Source: JAQVUB01 sp033809415 | GTDB lineage: Bacteria > Verrucomicrobiota > Lentisphaeria > Oligosphaerales > Oligosphaeraceae | DNA length: 18,517 bases | Assembly (NCBI GenBank): GCA_033809415.1 | Contig: JAPXLT010000063.1 | Span: 1-18,517 of the forward strand | Reading direction: 5' to 3' | Part shown: positions 6,665 to 13,481 of the stretch, piece by piece | How positions within the stretch are numbered: the first letter of the stretch is position 1 | Layout: each line of letters opens with the position of its first letter | The notes under the pieces: generated by a model | What the model was told of the DNA's origin: nothing | Databases searched by the model: none | The model's input: the letters and a program-made list of their open reading frames with translations, nothing else | Program-made: the position numbers and the translations under genes

Positions 6665-6812
6665 CACCCCTGCACCCTGCACCCTGCACCCTGCACCCTG
6701 CACCCTGCACCCTGCACCCTGTCCCCTGCACCCTGTCCCCTGCACCCTGCACCCTGCGCCCTGTCCCCTGCACCCTTTCCCCTGCACCCTGCACCCTGTC
6801 CCCTGCACCCTC
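6665..6812 (+). repeat. CACCCTG / TCCCCTG heptamer array (20 in-phase units)
   Basis: Twenty heptamers in perfect 7-bp phase (6673-6812), preceded by one 8-base unit. Most units read CACCCTG; TCCCCTG, CGCCCTG, CACCCTT and CACCCTC variants occur. The array ends 4 bases before the GGAG ribosome site of the sugar kinase gene. Because it has no stop codon in any frame it creates long false ORFs on both strands. Confidence 0.95.
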
Positions 6813-6826
6813 TAACGGAGTTAGCT

Positions 6827-7771
6827 ATGGAATTGCAAATGGAAGGCGGACCGGTCCTGGCCGTCTGCCCGAATACCGCATGGCAGAAAACGCTGACTTT
6901 TGGAAGCCTGCAACCAGGCGCGGTCAACCGGGCGGAAAGCATTCGAGCCTGCGGAGGCGGCAAGGGGATCAATGTCGCAAGAGTGCTGCGCAATCTAGGT
7001 TTCCCAGTCACGGTTGCCGGCTTTGTCGGCGGCGAGACCGGCAAGTTCCTCAAGGAAGAATTGCGGCAAAGCGGGGCAGGGGACTTGACCTTTTCCTGCC
7101 GGAATGCAACGCGGTGCTGTTACACGGTCATTGACAAGGCATCCGGGCTAGCTACCGAATTGATCGAACCATCGCCCGAAATCGCAGAGGACGAAGTGCA
7201 GGCATTGCTCGACGAGCTGGAAACCCGCATGCCGGAATTTTCCGCCGTCTGCCTGTCAGGCACCCTGCCGCCAGGAGTCACTGCAGAATTCTATGCACAA
7301 ATCGCTGCCATGGCGCAACAAGCTGGAATCCCGGTGCTGCTTGATGCCTTCCGGGATGCGGAGGCAACGCTGGCAAAGGGAGTCCAAATGCTGAAGATCA
7401 ACGCTGATGAACTGCGCGAACTCAGCGGGGAAACCGACCTGCACAACGGGGCAAAAAAGATTTTGGCGACTTTTCCGGTGGTTTGGCTGGCAGTGACCGA
7501 TGGCGCCGCTGCCGCCTGGCTATTCAATGCAAAACAAGCCTGGCGCTTTACGATACCGGCTTTGCCACACATCATCAGCCCGATTGGCGCCGGTGACTGC
7601 GCGGCGGCAATCATGCTGCGACGCCTGGCCGAAAAACCTGCCCCGGAAAAGATGCCTGCATGTTTTGCAGAAGCCTTGGCCTGCGCTTCCGCATCCTGCC
7701 TAACACCATGGCCATCCGTGTTTGATCCCGCAGAAGCAGAAAAAATCCGATCTCGCATAGAAATTTTTTAA
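6827..7771 (+). CDS. PfkB-family sugar kinase, 1-phosphofructokinase / tagatose-6-phosphate kinase type
   Basis: Ribokinase-fold kinase that phosphorylates a sugar phosphate with ATP. 314 residues, typical for FruK/LacC-type hexose kinases. The N-terminal PfkB signature GGGKGINVARVLRNLG (43-58) and the C-terminal signature with IGAGD (253-257, catalytic base D257) are intact; LSGTLPPG (143-150), KINADEL (190-196) and VTDG (223-226) are also present. The start at 6827 is chosen for the ACGGAG ribosome site 6 bases upstream and because the family N-terminus (VLAVCPNTAWQKTL) begins there; a longer frame reads through the heptamer array only because that array lacks stops. The stop codon lies inside the TTTTTTAAC start of a dispersed repeat. 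The substrate cannot be fixed from sequence; fructose-1-phosphate or tagatose-6-phosphate are the usual options. Confidence 0.93.
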   Translation: MELQMEGGPVLAVCPNTAWQKTLTFGSLQPGAVNRAESIRACGGGKGINVARVLRNLGFPVTVAGFVGGETGKFLKEELRQSGAGDLTFSCRNATRCCYTVIDKASGLATELIEPSPEIAEDEVQALLDELETRMPEFSAVCLSGTLPPGVTAEFYAQIAAMAQQAGIPVLLDAFRDAEATLAKGVQMLKINADELRELSGETDLHNGAKKILATFPVVWLAVTDGAAAAWLFNAKQAWRFTIPALPHIISPIGAGDCAAAIMLRRLAEKPAPEKMPACFAEALACASASCLTPWPSVFDPAEAEKIRSRIEIF

Positions 7772-7880
7772 CAACGAAAACTCACGAAAACTCACGAAAA
7801 TTTTTATAGGGTTTGCTGCTTTGACGGATAGGATTGCACGCAGATTTTCGACTCTGGCCTATTAGTCTCTTCAACGGATC
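7764..7880 (+). repeat. Dispersed repeat copy D (module 1 plus alternative module 2)
   Basis: Module 1 (7764-7811) supplies the stop codon of the PfkB-type gene. The next part (7812-7880), TGCTGCTTTGACGGATAGG then CACGCAG and CGGATCGGTCG, matches the sequence following copy H at 18140-18220 rather than the hairpin module of copies A, B and E, so the family has two kinds of second half. Confidence 0.8.
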
Positions 7881-7884
7881 GGTC

Positions 7885-7961
7885 GTCCGTGTTTAGTCCG
7901 TGTTCCGTCCGTGTTCCGTCCGTGTCCCGTCCGTGTCCCGTCCGTGTTTAGTCCGTGTCTC
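7885..7961 (+). repeat. 11-bp tandem repeat GTCCGTGTNNN, 7 units
   Basis: Seven 11-bp units with constant GTCCGTGT and variable last three bases (TTA, TCC or CCC type) end 9 bases before the glycosyltransferase start. An array of the same unit, 4 copies with CCC, AAA and GGG endings, lies at 10546-10589. Confidence 0.92.
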
Positions 7962-7970
7962 GAGGTGCTT

Positions 7971-9065
7971 ATGAACTGGCAACATACTTTGATGCATGTG
8001 CTTGGGCATCCGACCCTGCCGCTGGATGTGACAGCCGTCCCACAGGATGCCCAGCTGCAAAACTGCCGCAATTTCTGCCTGCTGCTGGCGAAACTGGGCA
8101 TCCCTTACAAATACTACGGAATGCACGGCTCGAATATTCCGGCAGGAGGAGAATTCGTTGACTGCCGCAAGGCGACCGGCACCTGGAAATATGGCAATTG
8201 CTGGCATCGTACGTATACCCGGCGTCTGAACCGGGCGCTCGAACGAAATCTCTGCCGGGATGGACGCCCGGAATGGATTTCCTCGCTGTATGGCGCTGCC
8301 CAAGCCGATATCGAAAACCATGACTTACCGGTGATCGAGCCGATGCTGGGCTATGATCATTGCTGGGCGCCATACCGTGTCTTTCCATCCTATGCACATC
8401 AGCAAGTCATCTACACGCTCCAGCAAGACGACACCTGGAATACACGATTCTTCGATACGGTAATACCGCATTTCATCGACGAAGCAGAATTCCCCTTCTC
8501 GGAAAAACACGCCGGATATTTGCTTTACCTCGGGCGCAATATCCCCGGCAAGGGAGTCGAGCTGGCTCGTCAATGCGCAGAACAATGTGGTCTTCCCCTG
8601 CGCCTGGCTTTCACGGGATATCATGGTCGCGAGAAAGCAGAACTCCTTGGCGGAGCCATGGCGGCGCTGATGCCGACCCTGTATCTCGAACCCTTTGGCT
8701 ATGTCGCCATCGAGGCGCAAATGTGCGGAACGCCGGTCATTACCACAGACTGGGGAGCCTTCCCGGAAACCGTCGAACAGGGCGTCAGTGGTTTCCGATG
8801 CAGAACCGCCGCCGAGCTTGTCGAGGCAGTCCGCCTCTCGAGCAAGCTCGACCGCAAAAAAATCCGCAACCAGGCACTGGCACGCTTCAGCCTCGATGCA
8901 GTTGCCGAAAGTTATGCGGCTTACTTCGCTTTTGTCTGGAATATTCACAAAAATGGTGGATATTATGCAAAATACGCTACGCGCAAGAATTTTCCGTTGC
9001 AGGTCCGTTCTTTTGCAACACCTGCCTCGAACCGGAAGCTATCATCACTCAAAACAGGGAAATGA
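7971..9065 (+). CDS. GT4-family glycosyltransferase (GT-B fold)
   Basis: Predicted retaining glycosyltransferase using a nucleotide-sugar donor. 364 residues. The C-terminal domain carries the donor-site motif YLGRNIPGKG (186-195) and the GT4 EX7E element EPFGYVAIE (E240 to E248), followed by CGTPVITTDWGAFPE. The N-terminal acceptor half is less typical, with MHGSNI and several Trp/Tyr/His-rich stretches, so the acceptor is unknown. ATG 7971 is chosen because GAGGTG lies just upstream; an earlier in-frame start lies in the 11-bp repeat array. The stop codon overlaps or nearly touches the next small gene, and the glucokinase follows 14 bases after that, so these three form an operon. No membrane segment is seen. 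Glycan or storage-polymer synthesis is possible; the context does not decide. Confidence 0.9.
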   Translation: MNWQHTLMHVLGHPTLPLDVTAVPQDAQLQNCRNFCLLLAKLGIPYKYYGMHGSNIPAGGEFVDCRKATGTWKYGNCWHRTYTRRLNRALERNLCRDGRPEWISSLYGAAQADIENHDLPVIEPMLGYDHCWAPYRVFPSYAHQQVIYTLQQDDTWNTRFFDTVIPHFIDEAEFPFSEKHAGYLLYLGRNIPGKGVELARQCAEQCGLPLRLAFTGYHGREKAELLGGAMAALMPTLYLEPFGYVAIEAQMCGTPVITTDWGAFPETVEQGVSGFRCRTAAELVEAVRLSSKLDRKKIRNQALARFSLDAVAESYAAYFAFVWNIHKNGGYYAKYATRKNFPLQVRSFATPASNRKLSSLKTGK

Positions 9066-9067
9066 TC

Positions 9068-9352
9068 ATGGCAGTAGATCGCAAAAAAAAGACAGATGAT
9101 TTTGACATGTTTGCAGCGGCGGACACCGGCACCCGGCGCCGCAGAGTCGCGGCAGCTCCTGCCCCGCGTGCCTCCGGTGGTCCGAGTGGGCCTGCGATGT
9201 CCGGCGGACCAAGTGGTCCGGCAATGTCCGGCGGTCCGAGCGGTCCGGCGATGTCCGGCAGTCTCAAACGCGGCGCTGCCGCCAAGCCTGCCGCTCCTGC
9301 CAAGCGCCGCCGTCGTTCCGCAGATGATGCAGAAACAAGCATGCTTTACTAA
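9068..9352 (+). CDS. Small basic protein with three nine-residue SGGPSGPAM repeats
   Basis: 94 residues, family not recognised. It has a charged N-terminus (AVDRKKKTDDFDMF), then RRRR, then three perfect protein repeats SGGPSGPAM (residues 36-62, bases 9173-9253). The C-terminal part is Ala/Lys/Pro-rich (KRGAAAKPAAPAKRRRRS) and ends DDAETSMLY. The DNA repeats differ at synonymous positions, which supports real translation. The start at 9068 has AGGGA 7 bases upstream; an alternative ATG at 9062 overlaps the glycosyltransferase stop. The gene lies within the glycosyltransferase-glucokinase operon. The basic PAK-type tail recalls small nucleic-acid-binding or histone H1-like proteins, but no function is assigned. 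Confidence 0.75.
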   Translation: MAVDRKKKTDDFDMFAAADTGTRRRRVAAAPAPRASGGPSGPAMSGGPSGPAMSGGPSGPAMSGSLKRGAAAKPAAPAKRRRRSADDAETSMLY

Positions 9353-9366
9353 AAAAAGGGTTGACC

Positions 9367-10353
9367 ATGAACGGTGAATTATTCAAGGTACTCGGCGTTG
9401 ATATCGGCGGCACCAAAATCGCCGTCTGTATCACGGATTCCAATGGCGAAGTGCTGGCCAGCAACCGCATCCCGATGGCGCCATACGCAGAAGTGCTTCC
9501 GGAGATTGTCCGCCTGGCAAAAAACCTGGCTGCCGATTGCGACCTCGATTGGCAAGAAATCCGCAGCTGCGGCATCTGCGCCCCCGGCCCGCTCGATATG
9601 GCTGGCGGCAGAATCATGAAATCCCCCAATATGACTTGGGACGCCGTGCCGATCCGCGATGACCTCAAAAAGGCTTTCGAGATGCCGGTGACGATGGACA
9701 ATGATGCCAATGCCGGCGTCCTCGCCGAATGGTTCTTTGGCTGCTCGAGGGGCAAAAAAGACGTCATTTATCTGACCATGAGCACCGGTGTCGGCGGCGG
9801 CATTGTCAGCGGAGGGCACCTGATCAGCGGCAAAACCGGCATTGCCGGCGAACTCGGGCATGTCATCCTTGATGTCAACGGACCGCCTTGCGGCTGCGGG
9901 CAGCTCGGCTGCCTCGAGGCCTATTGCGGCGGCAGAAACGTCGCCATGCGCCTGCAGGAAGCCCTGCGGCAGCATCCCGATCATGCGATCTTCAAACTGC
10001 CCTGCGTCGCCGGCAAAGTAGAAAACCTGAATTTTCAGGCGGTTCGCGAGGGCGCCAAAGCCGGATTGCCGCTGGCCATGAAGATGTGGGACGAAATCTG
10101 CTTCCGCCTGGCTCAGGGCATCGGCATCTATATGGCGACCTTCAATCCGGAGCAGATCGTTCTCGGCACCGCAGCCTATTATGCCGGCGATTTCCTGATG
10201 AATCCAGTCATGGCTTATCTGCCACGCTTCGCCTGGAAGGAATTCCGCGAATGCTGCGAAGTGCGCATCTCACAGCTCGGACTGAAAATCGGTGAACTGG
10301 CAGGAGCCTCCGTCGCACTCAATGGACTCTACGAAGCAGGACTCTGGAAATAA
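9367..10353 (+). CDS. ROK-family glucokinase
   Basis: Predicted ATP-dependent glucose (or related hexose) kinase. 328 residues, usual ROK length. Phosphate-binding motif DIGGTK (12-17); CAPGPLD (71-77); NDANAG with candidate catalytic base D113; TMSTGVGGGIVSGG (137-150); GELGH (161-165); zinc motif CGCGQLGCLEAYCGG with C175, C177 and C182 joining H165. It lacks the N-terminal helix-turn-helix of ROK repressors such as NagC/Mlc, so it is an enzyme. ATG 9367 is preferred over TTG 9361 because AAAGGG lies 6 bases before it. It is the last gene of the glycosyltransferase-small protein-glucokinase operon. N-acetylglucosamine or N-acetylmannosamine kinase activity cannot be excluded by eye. Confidence 0.92.
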   Translation: MNGELFKVLGVDIGGTKIAVCITDSNGEVLASNRIPMAPYAEVLPEIVRLAKNLAADCDLDWQEIRSCGICAPGPLDMAGGRIMKSPNMTWDAVPIRDDLKKAFEMPVTMDNDANAGVLAEWFFGCSRGKKDVIYLTMSTGVGGGIVSGGHLISGKTGIAGELGHVILDVNGPPCGCGQLGCLEAYCGGRNVAMRLQEALRQHPDHAIFKLPCVAGKVENLNFQAVREGAKAGLPLAMKMWDEICFRLAQGIGIYMATFNPEQIVLGTAAYYAGDFLMNPVMAYLPRFAWKEFRECCEVRISQLGLKIGELAGASVALNGLYEAGLWK

Positions 10354-10356
10354 GGA

Positions 10357-10642
10357 TTTTTTAACCACGAACCACACGAAAAAACACGAAAATTTTATAG
10401 GGTCGCTGCTTCGACGGATGGGTGGCATGCGGTTTAAAAAAGTAGCGCAACCGTCCCGATTGTGATTGATGCTTGCCCTCCCACGTTCGAATGTTCCCGT
10501 ATGCAAGAAGCAGGATGCCGATCCGACCGATCCGACCGATTTGTTGTCCGTGTCCCGTCCGTGTAAAGTCCGTGTAAAGTCCGTGTGGGTTGTGGGCAAT
10601 CAGTCAGCGCCAAGCTTTTTCGTGCCTTTCGTGGTTAAAAAA
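10357..10642. repeat. Composite repeat copy E bounded by 27-bp inverted repeats
   Basis: 10357-10383 and 10616-10642 are inverted copies of module 1 that match at 24 of 27 positions. Inside, in order, are the rest of module 1 and hairpin module 2 (10384-10483), a 9-bp repeat GATCCGACC x2 (10520-10537), an 11-bp GTCCGTGT array x4 (10546-10589) and an inverted module 3 (10587-10615, GGTTGTGGGC...GCGCCAAGC). It lies between the convergent glucokinase and methyltransferase genes, and each arm is in the sense direction of the gene it follows. No coding capacity is seen. It could be a MITE-like element or two back-to-back 3'-end repeats. Confidence 0.75.
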
Positions 10643-10667
10643 CTTTTGGACGGGGACGAAATAGACA

Positions 10668-12029
10668 TCAGCCAGATTTGTTGTCTTCAGCAACGATCAT
10701 TGGCAGTCCTGAATACTTGTTACCGTAATATTGTACCCATTTGTCAACTATATACTTCATTTCTGGTGACATATCAACTTCAGCAAAAATCGAAAAGTCG
10801 GTAATAGGCTGGTGTTCCGAATCATCCGGTGGCAACGTATGGTCTTCGAGCAAATCGAACAAAGACGGTTGGAAATCAGTCTTTGCAGGACTCGATGGCT
10901 TTGAAACATAGTCCCCCATCGGAAGCAACCCACGCTCGAAACGCTCGAAGATCGTGGAAATTGCCTCTGGACTCCGGTCTACGCCTATCCAACGCCGCTG
11001 GAGTTCATCAGCTACTGCTAACGTCGTTCCCGAACCCGCGTAACAATCGAGGACTATATCCCCTGGATTGGAAGACGCTTGAATGATGCGCCGGAGAAGG
11101 TCCGGATTCTTCTCTGTGGGATAGCCCGTTATCTTGATGTTCTGGTTGTGTGCATCTCGGAACTCGAGCCAAATGTCCTGAATGCCGACACCCGGATGTT
11201 CATCCAGATAAACTTTCCGTCGCGGATTGCCATTCTTTGACCAGCAAATCTCGCCCCGTGCATCCATCTCATCGAGAGTCTCCGGCGTGTACTGCCAATG
11301 TTTTCCCGGCGGTGGAAGCTTGCCGCGCCAAAGTCCACCAGTAGCCCCGTGGCGCTTTCCCGGTGCATGGACAGGAACCTTCATATAACGTCGTCCAGTT
11401 TCCATTTCTACATACCGGTATTCTTTTGCGCTTTGTTCAGTAAGCGGCTCAACAGGGCGATTCCATGTGTAATTATCTGTCTTGGTGTAAAACAAAATAA
11501 AATCCGCGACGTTGCCAAACGCTTTTCGCGTATAATTCTTTGGATTGCATTTTTTTCTAACAATCATATTGCGATAGTTAACTGCTCCAAAAATTTCGTC
11601 CATAATAAGCTTCATCTGGAAAACCATGTTTTCATCTAAATGCAAATATATCGACCCTGATGGTGAAAGGAGTTCATTCAGCAAGATAAGGCGTTGCCTG
11701 AGACTTTCCACGTATCCAGCACCAGACAGGTCGTCATCATATGCTTTTTTTTGGTTGCGAGAAAGAAATGCGCCCTTGGTTGCGAACGGTGGATCAATAT
11801 ATACAAGAGCCACTTTGCCGCGGATTGCCGGATCGCAGTTCAACGCTTTCAATGCAGCAAGATTATCGCCACAAAACAAACGATTTAGCGAGCTGCCCTT
11901 TTGAACAGCCTGAAACGTCGTATGGGGCGGTTCGGCAAGCACCTGATTCTTTGAGAGCTTGCCGGAATACGTGAGCGCAAGAGCACTGCCGTTGTCGTTT
12001 CCATTCTTGCTTGGTATGCTTGTCGCCAT
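10668..12029 (-). CDS. Site-specific DNA methyltransferase of a restriction-modification pair (N4/N6 amino type)
   Basis: Transfers a methyl group from S-adenosylmethionine to an exocyclic amino group of adenine or cytosine in a short target site. 453 residues. The catalytic motif DPPF (79-82, in YIDPPFATKG) precedes the cofactor motif DCYAGSGT (328-335), the motif order of beta-class amino-methyltransferases. Other family marks are LRQRLILLNELLSPSGSIYLHLD and YPTEKNPDLLRRIIQAS. About 90 residues follow the last conserved part and may be specific to this family. ATG 12029 is preferred, 11 bases after the upstream gene's stop; an in-frame GTG at 12065 would overlap that gene. It is co-directional with and directly downstream of the probable restriction enzyme gene. 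The recognition site cannot be read from the sequence. Base composition is visibly more AT-rich than the sugar genes, suggesting transfer. Confidence 0.93.
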   Translation of the reverse strand: MATSIPSKNGNDNGSALALTYSGKLSKNQVLAEPPHTTFQAVQKGSSLNRLFCGDNLAALKALNCDPAIRGKVALVYIDPPFATKGAFLSRNQKKAYDDDLSGAGYVESLRQRLILLNELLSPSGSIYLHLDENMVFQMKLIMDEIFGAVNYRNMIVRKKCNPKNYTRKAFGNVADFILFYTKTDNYTWNRPVEPLTEQSAKEYRYVEMETGRRYMKVPVHAPGKRHGATGGLWRGKLPPPGKHWQYTPETLDEMDARGEICWSKNGNPRRKVYLDEHPGVGIQDIWLEFRDAHNQNIKITGYPTEKNPDLLRRIIQASSNPGDIVLDCYAGSGTTLAVADELQRRWIGVDRSPEAISTIFERFERGLLPMGDYVSKPSSPAKTDFQPSLFDLLEDHTLPPDDSEHQPITDFSIFAEVDMSPEMKYIVDKWVQYYGNKYSGLPMIVAEDNKSG

Positions 12030-12040
12030 GTGTATACACT

Positions 12041-12925
12041 CTATTTCGTTTTCGAGAGAAGCCACTCCATCGTTATACGCTCTGGAATCATTCTGAGGGT
12101 AACAACTCTAATCGAACCAGGAAGTAGATTCTCGATCTTGGCATAGTCACGCCACATTGAACCAAGAAGAAGTCCTGGACCATCGTTGAGAAAAATTACT
12201 TTTAGGGGTAGACCGCACTTCTTGGCATAGCCAAGAATTTCAGTGGCGCAGTCCCTGTACTGTCCGGTCCGATCATCTTCTTGTGCGCCGCCCCGGTCGG
12301 AATCATATCGTGCAAGTCCAATAGCTATGGGCTTTCCTTTATGTTCCAAGACAAAATCAACGGGTCTATCAGGTTTGGGATAGTCATCAAAAAGTTCACC
12401 TAGTAAAATGTCTTTGCCAGCTCGCTCCGGACCAGTAATTGTAAGTTCTGGAAAATTTTCTCGGATAATTGTGAAAAGGCGTTCAGTTAGATCGTATCCC
12501 TTCTGCCCTCTATCTTTGTATTCCCATAGGACGGCGCAAAGTGCTTCGTCAGGTATAGGGCGTTCTTGAAAGCGCTGTTGCACTTCTGGTATGGCTCTAA
12601 ACCCTTTCCCGAATCGGTCACAGATATTTTGTGCCGCACTCTTCTTCTTCAGCATTTCTACAGGTGTTTCCGGGCTTACGTATTTGCGAAATACCCGGCA
12701 AAGCTGGATCCGCATCCATTGCGGGGTTGTTTCCGTGATAGCCATAAAGAGATCTGCTGACGAATGTGCAGACTTTAGCATTTGGCCGAAAGTGACAAGC
12801 ACGGGCTTGTAGAGTTCACAAGCGAGAGGGAGAACATCAGGGTAGTATTCACCGGTTGCGAGCGTAATCCACAGGTGCCCTTCAGAGTAGTAGTCACCAA
12901 ATGTTTTGACTTTGCGTTTCGCCAT
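12041..12925 (-). CDS. Probable type II restriction endonuclease partnered with the methyltransferase
   Basis: 294 residues, soluble, no signal peptide. The assignment rests mainly on context: it lies 11 bases upstream of a DNA methyltransferase on the same strand. In the sequence, RPVDFVLEHKGKPIAIGLARYDSDRGG (about residues 187-213) resembles the metal-binding core of PD-(D/E)xK nucleases, with the aspartate near 190 followed by a buried strand, but the usual E-x-K is not clear. The following QEDDRTGQYRDC and KVIFLNDGPGL are consistent with a nuclease core and a further strand. ATG 12925 is chosen as the start (AKRKVKTFGDYY follows); only a TTG lies further upstream. The region is AT-rich like the methyltransferase. 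The family and cleavage site are unknown. Confidence 0.75.
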   Translation of the reverse strand: MAKRKVKTFGDYYSEGHLWITLATGEYYPDVLPLACELYKPVLVTFGQMLKSAHSSADLFMAITETTPQWMRIQLCRVFRKYVSPETPVEMLKKKSAAQNICDRFGKGFRAIPEVQQRFQERPIPDEALCAVLWEYKDRGQKGYDLTERLFTIIRENFPELTITGPERAGKDILLGELFDDYPKPDRPVDFVLEHKGKPIAIGLARYDSDRGGAQEDDRTGQYRDCATEILGYAKKCGLPLKVIFLNDGPGLLLGSMWRDYAKIENLLPGSIRVVTLRMIPERITMEWLLSKTK

Positions 12926-12963
12926 ATGCGTTTCTTTCGTGATGCGACTATGCGAACAAAGGT

Positions 12964-12995
12964 CATGTTTAGAAACATGAACTGCGCAATTGCGC
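12964..12995. promoter_or_regulatory. Two adjacent palindromes upstream of the restriction-modification genes
   Basis: CATGTTTAGAAACATG (12964-12979, 7-bp arms, 2-base centre) and the perfect palindrome GCGCAATTGCGC (12984-12995) lie 39-70 bases before the restriction gene start. They fit dimeric protein binding or operator sites, or recognition sites of the system itself. No separate controller-protein gene is present beside them. Confidence 0.5.
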
Positions 12996-13140
12996 CTTTT
13001 GTATGCCAATTTGCTTTTCTACAAAAATTTGCGTTTGCGGACATGTAACCAATTTAGCCGTTTGTGCTGACATTATCAAGCGGTTAGAGACAGATTTAGA
13101 ATTCGTTCGGAAAACCGTAAGTAAGGCGTCAGTAAACTGG

Positions 13141-13278
13141 GTAGCCGAGCGGCTCGGCAAGTACTTTGGAACCGGCTCGGAATTCTGGATCAATCTTCAA
13201 GCGAATTATGACCTCTGCGTTGCGGCGGCAAAATCACAGAAAGAAATAGATGCGATTCCGCAGCTTGCATATGCCTGA
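13141..13278 (+). pseudogene. HigA/VapI-type antitoxin remnant (C-terminal part only)
   Basis: The reading VAERLGKYFGTGSEFWINLQ followed by ANYDLCVAAAK and IDAIP matches the C-terminal part of HigA/VapI-type Xre antitoxins, where A.RL.+.FGTSPEFW.NLQ..YDL is typical. The helix-turn-helix that should precede it is missing: the upstream frame (13003-13140) shows no such sequence, and no HigB toxin is found. It is therefore a decayed fragment beside the restriction-modification genes. A dispersed repeat follows in sense orientation. Confidence 0.7.
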
Positions 13279-13332
13279 TTCCGCACCAGCCCGGCTGTTT
13301 TTGCTTGAGGCGGACTGATCGCCCGCAATCTA

Positions 13333-13384
13333 TTTTTTAACAACGAAAAGACACGAAATAGGGTTGTTGCTTTGAGGGATAAGT
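13333..13384 (+). repeat. Dispersed repeat copy F (short)
   Basis: Shortened module 1 (13333-13363: TTTTTTAACAACGAAAAG, CACGAAA, TAGGG) and the first bases of module 2 (TTGTTGCTTTGAGGGATAAG). The rest of 13279-13481 shows no gene. Confidence 0.75.
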
Positions 13385-13481
13385 CGACCTTAGCAAAATT
13401 CTTGCGTGCCAAGGTCGGGCTTCGCGCAATTGTGCCGGTGGCTCGTCGGCTTTACTCTTCCATAATCAAATTCACCTTTGC

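Noticed and set aside
6440..6826. 129-residue N-terminal extension of the PfkB-type kinase
   Set aside because: It reads through repeats (HPAPCTL units); the ACGGAG ribosome site and family N-terminus place the start at 6827.
7911..7970. 20-residue N-terminal extension of the glycosyltransferase
   Set aside because: It is encoded by the 11-bp repeat array; GAGGTG before 7971 gives the better start.
8360..9067. Long frame upstream of the small repeat protein
   Set aside because: It overlaps the glycosyltransferase in another frame; only the part from 9062 or 9068 has a start, ribosome site and codon pattern of its own.
9049..9342. 97-codon minus-strand ORF with GPPDIAGPL repeats
   Set aside because: It is the complement of the SGGPSGPAM repeats; the plus frame has better operon context and a ribosome site.
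13003..13140. Complete small antitoxin gene starting at 13003
   Set aside because: The part before residue 47 has no helix-turn-helix and starts inside the restriction gene leader; only the C-terminal antitoxin part is recognisable.
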